Origin: Bordetella parapertussis
GTDB lineage: Bacteria > Pseudomonadota > Gammaproteobacteria > Burkholderiales > SG8-41
Direction of reading: 5' to 3'
Assembly (NCBI GenBank): GCA_945864585.1
Contig: CAMBCF010000051.1
Span: 1-34,065, forward strand
DNA length: 34,065 bases
The notes under the pieces were generated by a model that saw nothing but the letters and a program-made list of their open reading frames with translations, had not been told where the DNA came from and searched no databases. Shown here piece by piece: positions 33,877 through 34,065 of the stretch. Within the stretch, counting starts at the first letter, position 1; each line of letters begins with the position of its first letter. Position numbers and translations under genes: made by a program.

Positions 33877-34065
33877 CAAATGATGTAGACGAACTTTACG
33901 CCACTTCAGCACACCTAGTATTTTCCAATCCAGGTATGAGCCTGAAGGGGGGGGCTAATGTTAAGGACTTAGGTGTTCAGGTTGACCGAGGGTTAAGGAA
34001 TTAATTTTAAGTGATTCCAGAGGTGGCTCCACTCGTTTAGACAGAAAAAGCGCCTTCGTTAAGTG
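33877..34065. other. Unassigned right edge, no gene recognised
   Basis: No convincing coding frame. A G8 run lies at 33947-33954. The sequence is less GC-rich than the rest of the window. The break in the HNH gene at 33874 suggests an old insertion or rearrangement boundary, but no terminal inverted repeat or transposase part could be identified. Confidence 0.3.

Noticed and set aside
33877-34065. Right end of an insertion sequence
   Set aside because: No terminal inverted repeat, target duplication or transposase residue pattern could be recognised before the window ends.

Overview
The window looks like a stretch of chromosome from a GC-rich (about 60 % by eye) betaproteobacterium. The signs are a TIGR01841-type phasin, an MlaE permease with an N-terminal STAS-like domain, a YheS-type ABC-F protein, an OxyR-type regulator beside rubrerythrin, an RhlE-type helicase with a glycine/arginine tail, and protein sequences of that flavour throughout. 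No rRNA, tRNA or CRISPR array was seen. The window starts inside aroE and ends just beyond a truncated HNH nuclease.

Layout. 1-1830 (+): end of aroE, a two-CBS protein and a CinA-like molybdopterin-domain protein. A bidirectional terminator separates these from a phasin gene (-) whose upstream region carries repeated operator-like motifs. 2704-6655 (+): an Mla-type lipid transport operon (permease, ATPase, MCE protein, auxiliary lipoprotein) followed by a HIT hydrolase. 6887-10081 (+): yheS and an MFS transporter. 10150-12393 (+): an SPFH protein with a C-terminal excisionase-like DNA-binding domain, paired with a zinc-ribbon membrane protein (YdjI/YdjG-like envelope-stress pair).

12609-15706 (-): oxyR, a rubrerythrin lacking its rubredoxin domain, a free-standing rubredoxin, and a rubredoxin reductase. 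Together these make a complete NAD(P)H-to-peroxide electron chain with its own regulator, and a 37-bp OxyR-type box lies in front of rubrerythrin. Several palindromic intergenic repeats occur around this block.

15900-29379: an accessory catabolic and signalling region. It holds a sulfatase remnant, an intact sulfatase overlapping an RraA-type aldolase (-), a divergent sugar-acid-type IlvD/Edd dehydratase (+), and then a phosphorelay operon (hybrid kinase, receiver, receiver-PP2C phosphatase). Two of the three signalling genes are broken by five separate lesions. A SET-domain methyltransferase, a CapA-like phosphoesterase, an FAH-family hydrolase and a class III CoA-transferase follow.

29444-33095: typA/bipA (-) and an RhlE-type DEAD-box helicase (+) with a long leader. 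33096-34065 holds a small unrecognised ORF tail, an N-terminally truncated HNH nuclease and an unassigned end.

The most coherent new proposal is the OxyR-rubrerythrin-rubredoxin-reductase peroxide module. The most striking anomaly is the concentration of disabling lesions in the phosphorelay operon while every other full-length gene in the window reads intact.
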